Below, piece after piece: positions 35,201 through 47,035 of a DNA stretch of 64,000 nt. How positions within the stretch are numbered: the stretch's first letter is position 1; each line of letters begins with the position of its first letter. Made by a program: the position numbers and the translations under genes. Source of the DNA: Armillaria gallica (Eukaryota > Basidiomycota > Agaricomycetes > Agaricales > Physalacriaceae); the NCBI GenBank assembly GCA_037576215.1, contig JBANDB010000005.1, positions 5,642,001 through 5,706,000 on the forward strand. Reading direction: 5' to 3'. The notes below the pieces were generated by a model. That model was not told the origin of the DNA. It saw nothing but the letters and a program-made list of their open reading frames with translations, and did no database searches.

Positions 35201-36556
35201 CCGATATCGAGTCCGGGATGTGGTAGAACGCTATTCCAACGAACAATCCCATGAGAACAGCTTCCATCCAGGCTGCGGCCATGCCAAATGGATCGCGGAT
35301 GCTTGTCTTCAATTTCCGAGAGATCAGGGTGAGGATAACACGGCCGACAGGTGCCTTATGCACATCGCGTTTATCGAGATGGTTGACTGCTGGTTCATGT
35401 TTGATTGATGGAAATCGGATAGTCGATTCAGACGTCCACGCCGCGATGAGCCTATTGACGCGACTTTGCGAGACCTCCTCAGCCTCACTCGTGCGGACGT
35501 CGACGACAGCAACGTCGATCAGATAGTCAGCAGGGTTGACGTGAAGCTCTAATGGATGGACAAGCTGCTCGAACCACGGAATCGCCGCCGAAGAAACACC
35601 GGTGTAAAGGACGTGTCCTTGAGAGAGTATCATCACCCTGTCGAGCATAAGGAACGCCTCAGATCGAGGTTGGTGCAAGGTCATGATGACCGTCCTGCCC
35701 TTCTGCGCGAGACTCTTCAGCGTCTTCACAAGGTGAAAGGCACTTGTCGCATCGAGACCTGTCGTCGGCTCATCCAGAAACAGCACAGAGGGGTTTCCCA
35801 GCAGCTGAACACCGAGACTGATACGTCTCAGCTCCCCACCGGAGCACCCCCTGCGATGAAACCCATCCCCAACATGCGTATTCGCACAATCCTTTAGTCC
35901 GAGTTCGAGAATGATGTCGTCGACGAGCTGAGCGCGTTGGGCGCTGCTCGTGGATGCAGGGAGACGTAGGTTTGCGGCGTATGTGAGAGTTTCGCGAACA
36001 GTAAGAGTGGGAAGAAGGGAGTCTGTCTGAGTGACAAATGCATGTGATATGCTTGATAGGGACATCGAACCGTTGTAAAACCGTTCTCCTTCAACAGAGA
36101 GGTTACTACCATGCATCCGTTCAGACAAAACGTTGAGCATCGTCGTCTGGAGGGACGTATCAGAGTACGCCCAGTAATTAGCACTATCTCACGTACCTTT
36201 CCGCTACCACTGCTCCCGAGAACGCCTGTCAGAGTACCGCGAGGAAAATCGATGTCGATATGGGTAAGAAGGCTTTTGACCCCGCCAGCCTCCAGATCGG
36301 GAGTATTTTTCCTGAGACTAAGGAAACGCTCTTTCCATGTCGGTGTGCCTTCCACCTTAACAGAAAGGTTCCGAACCTGTACGTCCACCGGAGTAACAGA
36401 AGAGAATGAAAGTTTCCTGTCGTGGTTGTCTCCGAAAGGCCACCTGAACACATCAGTTTCATCGACAGGCATGGTGGTAGAGAGAGGAGAGACAAAAAGT
36501 CCGCGTCCAGTGTCAAACAATAAAGGCGCAAAACAGGTTATAGCATTAAGTCTCAT
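32281..36556 (-). CDS. Full-length double-White ABC transporter, copy 3 (ABC-3)
   Basis: Eight exons with the same intron positions as ABC-1: 36556-36197, 36146-34737, 34686-33836, 33785-33236, 33184-33097, 33045-32981, 32933-32648 and 32594-32281. They sum to 3924 bases, giving 1307 residues. NBD1 has GSSGSGKTT, CSGGE and VLFLDEPTTGLD. NBD2 has GPSGSGKSS, ISGGEKRR and LDEPTSGLD. It is clearly more diverged from ABC-1 and ABC-2 than they are from each other, above all in TMD1 and in intron sequence, and it is intact. The N-terminus is shorter: homology to the other copies continues upstream of ATG 36556 (AGASLVSLK against PGASLAAPK), but that frame ends in TAA near 36546-36548. The start is therefore either 36556 in the shifted frame or undefined. 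It faces the MTO1 3' end. Role as for ABC-1: export of hydrophobic compounds, substrate unknown. Confidence 0.88.
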
Positions 36557-37626
36557 GTTCCACCTTTATTCCTTGCGGAAGGCTTGCGCGCTTCAATGAA
36601 ACGAGACTAGCCCCTGCAGGACTACAGAATGACTGACAACCAAACGATAGCACCGAGCTAATTTGACGCCAGTAATTTGCACCAGCCGTCGTGTCAGAGT
36701 ACGATCCAATATAGACAACGATAGCCTGAAATTGGATAACTGGACTAAAACGTCTAGCAAAGGTTTCAAGACAGAGAAGCTCACCATCATACACAATGTC
36801 GCGTCAAGCAGCGCAGCAATTCAGGCACGTTGCTTCCTATTGATTCCTACTTGTCCGTGGCGCGCCTTGATGATGGCGGCGGATCTCTACGGCGGCACCT
36901 AGAATACAGTCGGAAGGAGCGGAGCGCAAGATCTCGAGAGATTTTTTCAGAAGGATATCGCTTGGAGGGAACTTGATGAAAAATATAAGTAGGGCTTGAG
37001 AAATTTCCGACTACAGCCCATCCAAGTATTCAAGACACTAGCACCCTACACGATCAAAGTAGGACGCTAATCGACATCATTCAGCGTTGACGAGGTCAAA
37101 GAGGCGGCATGTATTACCTTGAATCTTCAACCCGACATTGCGATCAGAATGTAAGGTTAAAGTTCAACGGTAGTCTTAGCTTGAAGCACTAGCGCAAGGC
37201 TTAGGGTGGGGTGAGTTTTGCAAGACCTAATAGCCATCAGCGAGAAAGAGATCGATGAAAGTAGCCAATGTAATACCCTAGGCCTACAGCCCAAACTCCA
37301 CACTTTTTGCTTCCCAAACTTGGCCACCGTGGACCGCGGCTTCCTGCTCAACGGCAAAAGGTAGGTAGTTGAAATATCTTGAGAGCATGGAGGTCTCGAA
37401 CCGTGTGTTACAACACAGGTTGGTTACTGATAGTCCGTCGAAATGTGTGCTTTGAAACGCGTATCATTCAAAGGTCTTGACACTGGAGGAGAATACGGCT
37501 TTGTTATAGGTAATAAAGACGGTATAGACCTTCAACCGTTTATTGAACAGCATAAAGACCGCTTCCAGATTGTCATAACCAATTTCCGCTACTACCTATA
37601 ATGTAATTTGAGAACACTATAGTTAA
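36557..37626. other. Intergenic region, old ABC leader then nothing recognised
   Basis: 36557-36650 keeps similarity to the N-terminal coding part of ABC-1/2 in another frame. The rest, to the tRNA, has no recognisable gene. Confidence 0.4.
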
Positions 37627-37714
37627 CCGACCTTAGCTCAGCCGGAAGAGCGCGAGACTGTAATTGGGTGCTTACGTAATCTTGAGGCCGTGTGTTCGAT
37701 CCACACAGGTCGGA
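37627..37714 (+). tRNA. tRNA-Tyr: tRNA-Tyr (anticodon GTA) with a 15-base intron
   Basis: The acceptor stem CCGACCT (37627-37633) pairs fully with AGGTCGG (37707-37713), with discriminator A. The A box TTAGCTCAGCCGGAAGAGC and the B box GTGTTCGATCCACAC are in place. The anticodon stem CGAGA/TCTTG closes a loop with anticodon GTA at 37660-37662. An intron (37664-37678) follows A37, the usual place in eukaryotic tRNA-Tyr. Length without the intron is 73. A T-rich run follows (TTTCTTT, then TTTTATTTTATTTT) and can end Pol III transcription. Confidence 0.95.
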
Positions 37715-38183
37715 TTTCTTTGGTAGAGTTTTATTTTATTTTGAATAAACTTGATATTGGGTTGCTGCAGTTGCAACCGGTTAGTTACGCCGTAACTTAC
37801 AGCTGAAGAGCTATCAGTACTGTACATAATGGTATTCAATGACTGCTAGCCTTGTAACGCGAATTAGTTAATCTCAAAGGCGAGATTTGAGGTGCCCGAA
37901 TCAGCCTGATTCCCAACTCTGAGCCTGAGGCAAAGGACTTCGGAGCAGCTACCTGACTCTGTGGCTGGAATGCTCAAGCTTCAAGTTTACACCTCTCGGA
38001 GATGTGTTAACCCTGTATCAAGATTCATGCCCACTCATACCTGTCACAAGGCTTTGCAGAATGTTCATTATTCACGTTGCATACCTCTAATTCGCCTATT
38101 ATTTCAAAACAAAGGTAGCTAGGGCCTGTACGACACCGATCACCAAACTTACAGATGATAAATTAACACAGACAGATAATCTA

Positions 38184-39678
38184 TTATAGTACCTCAGTCC
38201 CCCGCTCCCGACATTGTCTTCCAATTTCCTCCAGCACCTCTCTCATCGAATAAACTGTCTCCAAGCCTGACCCAAAAGATCGCGTTTTCAACCCAGACTC
38301 TACACTCTGGACTTTGAACTCACGAGCCAGCTCGTGAACCTCCTCAGGTGTGAACCCGAAAGCAACCTCCATCATTTCGTGGTCTGTCAGGTCAATAGCA
38401 ATGGATTCCCACACATTGGGGCGCGAATGATATGTGCTGATACGAGGATCTGGTACATCGCCAGTGCCCATAATGAGACCAGAGCAAAGGTCGCGCAGAT
38501 AATTTGAAAGAGGACCGACAAGAAATCGCTCGAGGTTTTTGTTGATCTCAGCGGTATCCCCAGCAGCAAGAGACGGTGCATTGTAGTTGTCTATACATAC
38601 AAACACCCTCCATCGGTTAGTGCGCCTCACAAGACTCTGCAGTGAAGATCAGAAGGCAAAATTGACGAAATTAGACGGAAACCCATACCAAAACTCCAGC
38701 CAACGAGTAAATCCCATCTTCGTAGATATAAGAGGAGATATTCTCCGGTGGGATTTGCAGCTCCTGTTGGTACTTGTACAAGAACTGCCTCAAGACTGTG
38801 TTGACATGCTCGACAAGCGACGTTTCGAAATCGGTTACGCGTGTTGTGGCCAGGTCAAAGGTCAGCACCAAGTCTGCGTGCAAGTTTATTGTGTGTCTGT
38901 TTGCGGCACAGAAGTCTCCGATCCACGTAGATGATAATGCGGAGCGAGATGCGGGAGAGTTGCGATGTTTGACGTCGTGGAAAAATTCTGCCATGACCAG
39001 GAAGGAAGTCTTCCCGAAGCCTGCAGGACGATGGACAAGATCGAACCCAGGGTCAAAATTGCGCCGTTTGTGTAGTCCTAGAAGACAGGACGTTCTGTCG
39101 ACCCATACGACACCAGGAGACGACATAATGTCTTGATAGGCAGTGAGAAAGCCTGACGGTAAGGTCTATCTCATTGGTCAATAAATATCCGAAACGGCGA
39201 CGAGGTGTATACGTACGGATTCGCTGCAGTCAGTCTTGAAAATGCCTTGACTGATTTTGATGGGGCTCGGGATATTACAACTGTGTTCGGAGTACTTGGA
39301 ACCCATGCGAGTAGCAAGGCTGGAAGGTGAAGTAGGAGAAGTACTGAAAAGGGTATCGGAAGATGACCCGTCCGAGTCCAAGCTGTCGAAAAACCATGCA
39401 ACAGTAACACACCCCTCTGCACTGAATTCTGACACCTCCTCATCCATATCCATGCGTCTACTGCCCGCAGGAGGCGTTTCAGATCTTGCTACTGACAGGT
39501 GGTTCACTTTCCCTGTAGGAACCCACGCGTGGTCGCCCAGTGGCAACTGACAAAAGCATTCATTGTCATGGGCATCCTTGGCGGCCTCAAACAGTTCAGA
39601 GTATGTGCCTCCATGACAGATGACTCTGTATGGAGGCCAAAAATCGCAGGGAAGTACGCATTCAACGTCGAGCGGCAT
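38184..39678 (-). CDS. AAA-ATPase-like protein with Cys-rich N-terminal module (gene A)
   Basis: Three exons: 39678-39213, 39152-38689 and 38636-38184. They sum to 1383 bases, giving 460 residues. Residues 1-55 form a short module (MPLDVECVLPC, YRVICHGGTYSELFEAAKDA, ECFC) shared with genes B and C. A Ser-rich linker follows. From about residue 160 comes an ATPase region: GVVWVDRTS, P-loop HRPAGFGKTSFL, Walker B-like ADLVLTFDL, then VFVCIDNYNAPS, LIMGTGDVPDP and a C-terminal AFGFTPEEVHELAREFKV segment. The 'VDKT ... RP.GFGKT' pattern is that of the fungal AAA-ATPase-like family (PF09820 type), some of which are linked to Crinkler-like effectors. No nuclease domain follows. The N-terminal module has a beta-beta-helix look compatible with a ubiquitin-like header. 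Function unknown. Confidence 0.75.
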
Positions 39679-39770
39679 GGCAGTCGGTGTGTAACACCGT
39701 TTAAGGCATGTATTCGATCACATGATATATCATGGTCCAAGGCCAGCCGGACTCTAGTCTGAGTCTTCTT

Positions 39771-39935
39771 TCTGCTGTGCCGCATTCTTTGGGCTCCATC
39801 ACATTACAAAGGTACGCTGCCATTCCCTCGAGCACAGTGCCCCGGCGACCACCGACGCCTGCGAATGGGTCGAATACTGGGAGTGCCTCGAACGCGAAGG
39901 ATCATAGCCCGGTGAAGAGAAACGGAGATTTGTAG
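39771..39935 (+). pseudogene. Fragment of the Kin1-type kinase 5' region
   Basis: The + strand translation SAVPHSLGSITLQRY ... [16 protein letters not shown] matches residues about 58-110 of the kinase at 47-51 kb ([15 protein letters not shown] ... [16 protein letters not shown]). DNA similarity is also visible (TCGAATACTGGGAGT against TCGAACACTGGGAGT). It begins about 90 bases upstream of gene A and ends in TAG. No kinase domain follows. Confidence 0.75.
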
Positions 39936-42573
39936 TAGCGGCACCTCACATTGGAATTTGCGAATAAAACTTGGGAATGATTCTCAAAATCTCCGTTCCG
40001 CCGCCCAGATAGCGTAGTTTATTGGTTATGTACTGACAGTACTGCCGACTTCCCCGGAAAAGAATACGGCGTCAGTTCTCTGTGAACTCTATGGTGAGTG
40101 ACGAACAGCGACAAACTATACTCAAGTCGTCAATACGTAGCGGTAGGAAAAATAACTATAAAACATGTCGCAGCTTTCAGAGACTAGCTATACAGCAAGG
40201 GTACCTAACAAATTGATATATCAATATGTGTATCTTATACATAATCATGATATATCAATGCACTGTACGTACCGTCACTGTTTGATATATCAGCTCCAAC
40301 GAGCTCACGCATAGGGCCTATCCTTGCCCATCGTTGACCCCCGCTACCTGCTGGCTACCTGCCGACGCGCTTTACTTCTGGCGCTAGATATGGCCTCATG
40401 CGCCCGCCATCACGAATTTGTGTCATCTTACGATCAGAAGACGTGTCTCTGCCGGATTATTTTAGTTAGTGTCTGAAGCATGCGACATTTCCTGAATTCG
40501 TTCTGTATGTTGTTCTTCTTGCTTTTCAGTCAATATAAGGGAACCGACGACAGGTGGTTTGTATTACAAAGGTATAAGTGGTATGTACAACGACATTAAT
40601 CCCAAGGCCTGGGGTCCATAGATGGGAGCGATGTCCAGTATCAATACTGCGAGAGTGATTCAGGCCGCGGCTCAGAGGCGTTAGCAGCACCGACAATAAA
40701 AATATTACAGCTTACCGTACGCAGTCTGGCAGGTGTGGTCGACATTAAGCTACAAAAGCAGACGTAGCACTCCTGAGGCGACATCCCACATCTCCGTTTG
40801 TGGCACAGGGAAAGCATGATATAGGCCCTGTAATGGTCATCGTGCCAAATATCTATAAGAGAGATGTATTAGACGCACCTTCTCTCTGCCTCACAAGATT
40901 TTCTCCTCACTACAAATCCAAGCGCAATCTAAGATCATAGTAAGATGTTGCTCCTACTATCGCTATCGAGGTATCGTCCAACAAGTCAGGAAAGCCAACT
41001 TAGAAATGCCAAGCCATTATGTTGTTAAGTCGTACTTCGAAGAACTGGGGGAATGAGAGGCAATTTTAAGTGATGAGGTCAACGCGAGGTGGTGGTAATG
41101 GTCAACGATTCGGTGGTCACATCGTTGGTTTGAATTAATCGGAAGAAGCCGATACACAAATCCTATTGGTTCGGTCGATGGGTATTGATTGAACCGGACC
41201 TTTGCCTCGAAATGCTCACTTGTCTTTGTCCATTCATTCAGGTATCGCGAAATTAATCAGTGTGTAAGTATTTATGATCAGATATCACTGAATGAAGTCC
41301 ATGAATTACAATCATAAAACCCTCCTGTGTCCGTATTTTCAATGTGAGCGCATGAATACTGCATTATACTATTCCTTCTTACTCTACCGTCTACGTGCTG
41401 TAGAGAGACACTGACACTGCGTTGATATATTCTTTAAATTAGAAAATGATTGTTTACTACTCTTGAACATATTTTCATCGCCCCTGAAGGCGCCACAGCA
41501 AGGAATTAATTTTCGTCAGACGAAGACTTGAAAAAGGCAAATCCATTCCAAATGCAGGCAACTAACAATGGCATTCAATGGAACTGCGAGACGAGGCATT
41601 CGAAGAAAAATATTACATGTCTTGCAGCACACTTGACAAGACTTGACTGGCCTATTCTGAACTGAAAGACCATGATTTACGGCTCTTCAACGCAACTACA
41701 GTGGTATTTATTCTGAAATTGTGGATTCCGATCGGACATATGAAGATTTTGGTACTACCGAGATTACTCGTGCTAGACAGGGATTGATAATTTAATATTC
41801 ACGGTCTTATGATGAAAAGGCTAAAGCTGATGTGTCACACAGCGTGTCTTGTCTATCTTTCGTGTGCCAGAAAGAGAAAACACATCATCACCATTTCAAT
41901 CAAATGGGGGTACAAACATCTAAATTAGAGAATCTCCTTGACTTCGAAAATTTGAATCAACTTGAAAGACGTCCCCATTTACTCTGGACCGCCGTGCTTG
42001 GATTCTCCTCCAGAGGACCAGGACAGAACGGAGATACATTGGTCCTGTGGAAATCATGACCTTGAGCAGGCACTGCCACGCGTAGATGCCGTGGGCCAAT
42101 CCGAGTCCTTATACTGATAATCAATTGCAGAGCCTTGGTAGGAATTGCAATGCCAGAAAGTCTGTGACAAAGGAAGGGTCAGTTGACCTCACTTCCTTGA
42201 CATGAGACCAAGTTTCAGACGTATGCAAGCTGACGGCGACAAGAAGATAAAGATAGACCTCGTGAAATATCAGGAACGTAAAGGCCCAAGTCCTTGGATT
42301 TTTTACAGTCATCGGCCTCTCGCCGTCAAAGAAGATGAACCAAGATCTTGAATTAGATCCTGCATCTGTTTTTGGCCCTGCGTCGGGATGGAATGTGCGA
42401 CGGTTCACACGCATGGTCGAGTACGTCGCTTATAACAATGAGCTAAAGTCTTCCTGGACAGCGGACAAACCGGAATTGATTGGTCAGTGTAAAAAGCACC
42501 CTTTTCGATGCTTTTGGTAAGTCACTGCAGGCGATATATCGAACACTCACGGTACAACTAGACGATTGATACA
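39936..42573. other. Gene-poor stretch between genes A and B
   Basis: No gene was built. Features seen are the TGATATATCA sites (separate entry) and an open + frame at 42335-42520 (FGPASGWNVRRFTRMVEYVA) with no start context or partner exons. Confidence 0.4.
40213..40292. repeat. Cluster of the palindrome TGATATATCA
   Basis: Exact copies at 40214, 40248 and 40283. Another exact copy at 42601, a one-mismatch copy at 42567 and a partial copy (GCGATATATC) at 42531 lie at the 3' end of gene B. The spacing of about 35 bases between the first three is regular. Confidence 0.5.
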
Positions 42574-44242
42574 TCATGCTTTACGGTATATGGCAGTCGT
42601 TGATATATCAGTCTGCGGGGTACTGGTGTATACAGAACCTTGAAATTCATAATTTGGTTCGCCTTCAACCACAGAACCTTCACCAAGAAGCTTGGCGGAG
42701 TCATTCGTATCTCCACCCTGTCTTCTGACCTCATCCAACACTTGGGTCATAGAATACACCGTTGCTTGACCAAAATAATAGGGCGTCAACTCCGCATCGA
42801 TAGAATGGACTTTGAACTCGCGCTCGAGCTGGTGGATTTCATCAAGGGTGAAACCAAATGCGGTCTCCGTGATATCAGCGTTGGTCAGATCAGTGGCGAC
42901 ATCCGCCCACATGTTAAGGGCGTCGTGGTTGTATGGGTCGAGGTGAGGATCCGGCGTATCAGCAGTGCCCATGATGAGTCCCGAGCGGATACATGCAACA
43001 TTCTAGAAAGGGGAAGCAGCAACAGCCTCTCCACCCATTGATTAACTTCGGTTTAATTGCCAGACGCTAGGCATGGAGTGTTATAGTTGTCGATGCAGAT
43101 GAAAAAGTGCCAGAATCGGGAATATACGAGATCCTACATGTAAAGCAAATAAGACATTGATGGCATCGTGATGCAGAAAAAACTTGACTTACAGAAAGAT
43201 TAGGGAGCGAGGAGACCGCGCTCTCTGCGAGGCATTCAGGAATTTTTTCAGGCTTCAACTGAAGTTCCTCCTGATACTTCCATAGAAATTTTCGCAGTAC
43301 AGAGTCGAAGTATTGTGGAAAGGAAGTGGAAAAGTCGTCCACTGTGGGCACTGACAAATCAAAAATCAGAACCAAGTCCTAGTGCGGATCGGTGACACGC
43401 TCCGGAGTGGTACAGTATTGGCCTATGCGCGTCGACTTCAACACAGCGTCAGAGATGGAGGAATCACGAAGCTTGACATCGTGGAAAAACTCCAACATAG
43501 CCAAAAAAGAAGTCTTCCCAAAGCCTGCAGGACGATGAATGAGAGGTAGACTGTATGACCATTCTGATCGCTCCGCAAGTGAGGATATCAGTGAAGTTTT
43601 GTCGGCCCATATAACACCCGAGGAATAAACTAGATCATATGCCGTCAACGGCTTGCATGCAACTCTCTCAGGTGCGACGAGTCCGTCAACAAATTGATGA
43701 CATAACGAGAAGCTTACAGGCTGCCCTGATCCCGGTTGCAGAATTTCGTCCCCTAGACCATTGAGACAATGTGGGCTGTGGTTATCAAACTTGGAACAAG
43801 TCGGTGAAGCAGGTCCTACAGGCAAATACGCCGTGATAGTACTCAAAGGAGGCGTCGATGACCTAGGAAGTGTCGTAATCGCTGTCGTTTCAAGATCTTG
43901 GGATTCCTTCATATAAGATCTACCCGTGGCAGGAATTCCCGCACCTTGCCAGACTTATTCGTCGACGAAGGACACAAGTAGATCAGTTCCCTCCCTGAAG
44001 AAATTAGACACCTGTACGTATAAATTGTTGCGCAAAGATGATGAAGAGTTGGCGAGTGAATCGTTCCCATGACTGCCTGCCAGTATCCACTCGTCATCAC
44101 AGAGCCTGGGTTCACAAGGACATTGAGCATTGTGAGCTTCCCTGGCGGCGAGGAGCAAATCCAAGAAGATATCACCGCGACAGGCAACTTTGAATATACG
44201 AGACATGTTGCAGGAGAGCAGACAGTCGACCTCGATTGGCAT
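42574..44242 (-). pseudogene. AAA-ATPase-like gene B, decayed
   Basis: Homologous to genes A and C along its whole length. The N-terminal module is present (MPIEVDCLLSC, FKVACRGD, LLLAAREAH, CPC), as are the P-loop (HRPAGFGKTSFLAML) and the C-terminal AFGFTLDEIHQLEREFKVHS. It is broken at four places. There is TAA in place of the second Glu of EEVW (about 43950), TAG in place of an Asp codon before LVLIFDL (about 43379), and TAA after LASGN (about 43053). The fourth is a frame change before GLIMGTADTPDP (about 42990). The copy is closer to C than to A in the N-terminal module (LLLAAR, about 20 residues apart from the start). No plausible splicing removes all stops. Confidence 0.85.
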
Positions 44243-44612
44243 GATGGTCGGATGGTCAGCGCTTCAGCACTCAGTGGCAAGTTACAGGAACCGGGAAAAC
44301 TTGCTCATGGTTGCAGTTCAAGTGGTTCGGATGACCGGGCCGGAAAGCGAAGTTCAAATTGGTGTGCAGCGAGCTGCCTACTAGTCGCAAGTAAGTTTGT
44401 GGATTTTGGCCATGCCCCCGCTAATGAGTGTTTCGAAGGTGTGAAGATAATGGTACTCTGGAAAACTCTACATAAACGGTGCACAACGAACTTCCGAGCG
44501 TAAGGCTGACTCTTCAGATGTTTATAAAAATACAGAGTGTAGCTACACGAGAAATCATTTACAAATCGATTATCTTACTTAAGGGTATAGTCTGTTACAA
44601 CTCTGCGATCAT

Positions 44613-46602
44613 TTATTTCTTCTCTGCGGACTCCGCCTCAAGCTCAGCATGCTCCAGGTGATCAATGGCTGCCACATCCAGGCTCGTCTTCACATGCGCC
44701 ACTCGTTCTACATCCGTCTGCGCGTAGTGCTCCGGGCGTTCTGTCTGGGTTGCCTCTTTGTTTCGAAACACAAACACCATCCCCTTGTGTTCTCGGTACA
44801 ATCTATCAATGTCCTCAAGGTGCCTATTCGAAGTCTCCGGGTAGAACAAATATATAATCTGGGAAGATGTTCAGATATATTTTCAAAGACGACACTTAAG
44901 CTACTCACAGGGACAATGGCGATGTTGAACGACATCCAAATAAGATAAAATTTCCAACCGAGACGTTCGATACCTGGTGGTGTAGCTTGTACCACAGCGT
45001 AGTTTATTATCCAATTCATTCCGGTGGCCAATGCCGCGCCCTTGGTCCGCATAGAAAGCGAGTTGATCTCTACGGGGTACAGCCAAGGAACACCCTCATG
45101 CATAATGTCAGCTAAGACGGCGCGGCAAAAAAAAGGGCTCACCTGCCAACAAGACCCAAAGAATACATAGAAGAAGAAGAAGAAAGCAGTCGCCGCGGAA
45201 CCCATGTTCTGGGACAGAAACGCTGCAATAAGAATGTAGCACACAGCTTGACCTGCGGCACCGAACATTAAAAGCTTCCTTCGCCCAGCTCGCTCAATGA
45301 GATAAAGACCAGCAAAGGAAAAGCCGAGATAAGACATCGCATTGCACGCTGCGAGAAGTCTGGAGAGACTGTTCGAAAGACCAACGGAGTTCTGTAGCAC
45401 CAGAGGAAGGCTACGAACCGTCAGAGGAAGTTACAACTGTCCGATATTTGACGTACTAATAGGTAGTGACGTTGATCCCGGATAGCTGTTGCATCAATTG
45501 CGTCCCTAGACAACGCTTATTCAACTCCAACTCTGATTAGAGTCAAAGAAGACTCACCGATGCCGAGAATCATTCGTTTGACCATACCACTCTGACCAGT
45601 CCTTCCGCGCAAAAGGTCTGACCAGCTGGGAGACGTCTCTTTTCAATACGAACGGCCTCAAGAATTTCCGTCTTCCGTTCAATGATCACGATGTCTGTCG
45701 GCTTCACGTGGTCTCCCTCGAGCGCCGCGAGAATTGCAGCGCCCTGTTCCTCGTGTCCGTGTGCGAGAAGCCATCGTGGGCTTTCCGGAAGCCAAGGGAT
45801 GGTGCCAAGTAGAATGATTGAGAAGACGAGTTGGAAAGCGAGGGGAAGTCTCCAGCTGATGCTTCCTTCGACATAACTTAGTCCGAAAGTTATCCAATTG
45901 CTAAGCGCGTAGCCGGCTATGTTCATACTAGAGAATGATTGGTGAAGAAGAAGACAGTGATGAGTGGAAAGGCGCACATCATCCCGAGAATTATCACCGT
46001 TCCTCGAAGGGACGCCTTTGTGGTCTCGCTCTGCCAGACCGGGGCGTTGGCCGTGTTGATACTGTGAGAATCCGTTACTGGAGGAAAAGTAACACAAGAG
46101 GAAGGAGACGCACCCATTTCCAAGGCCAGTGATGATACGAGAAACAAGGATCATAGTGACGTTAAAGGACGCGGTCTGAATAATGGCTCCGATGGACATG
46201 ACGACGACACCAATCATGAGCATCTTCTTTCGCCCGAGTTTTTCGCCAAAAGCAAAAGAGCTCATAGCACCGACGAAACTGTAAAGGCGAGAGACTGAAA
46301 TTCAGATAAAATAGATGTAGGCGACCAACGTACCAGCCAATATCGTACAAAGAAACAATGGTGCCTTGGAGTTGGGAGTTGGGGTAGCCCATTGTTCGTA
46401 AAAAGTCCTCCGTGACTATGATTCCACCATATACACCTTGGTCGTATCCTGAGATATCGCCTTAGTAAAAACGCGTGAAACAAACGAACACGCCCGTACC
46501 GAAAAGTGTCATAGCCGTGATACAGGCGACATTGACCCAGGCGTTGAGCACCATTCCAGTCAAACCAAAGTAAGGTTTCTTGTTCGAGGTAGCCTTCGAC
46601 AT
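44613..46602 (-). pseudogene. MFS sugar transporter copy 2 (STP-2), frameshifted
   Basis: Same exon plan as STP-1: first exon 46602-46500, then 46448-46334, 46278-46114, 46061-45978 and 45927-45558, with the rest down to 44613. Family motifs are present (GYDQGVYGG, GEKLGRKKM, PESPRWLLAHG, ERAGRRKLLM, YPETSNRHLEDIDRLYREH). In the fifth exon, about 45640, the sequence CGTATTGAAAAGAGACGTCT lacks one base relative to STP-1 (CGTATTGAAAGAGAGACCTC). After it the correct residues (ETSPSWSDLLRGRTGQSG) lie in another frame, and the original frame stops at 45570. Translation would therefore end in the central loop, before helix 7. All downstream exons remain open and well conserved, so the loss is recent or the base is an assembly error. 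Confidence 0.82.
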
Positions 46603-47035
46603 GACGAGCAGGGCAATCGAAAAGAGAACAGGAAAGAAATATGACAGTAAGGATGCCAACTTGAACTTTTATACGTTTGTGGTTGTTGATCGGCTGACGT
46701 CAGTTGGAACCAAGTCGATCGCCAGTCCCATCCAACAAGAAAACCCACCCAAAAGACTCGAACTAGGAGAAAAACCGTCACTCTACACCTTCAAATTGAG
46801 ATCCTACCCCGCCGGCGGCCGCTTGATCTTTGATCCACCATCACATGTGGGGTAATTGGAAAAGGCTCCATGGAACATTTCTTTTGGTAAATAATCCTAC
46901 CATCGTACATGGTAACCTGAATGATATGCATAAATAATGAGCAGGATAACAACTTGGCAAATCATAATAAGTACGAAAGAACAAAAGTACACCTCGCCCG
47001 AAAAATAACCAGAAACATAGCTTGTTCATATATCG

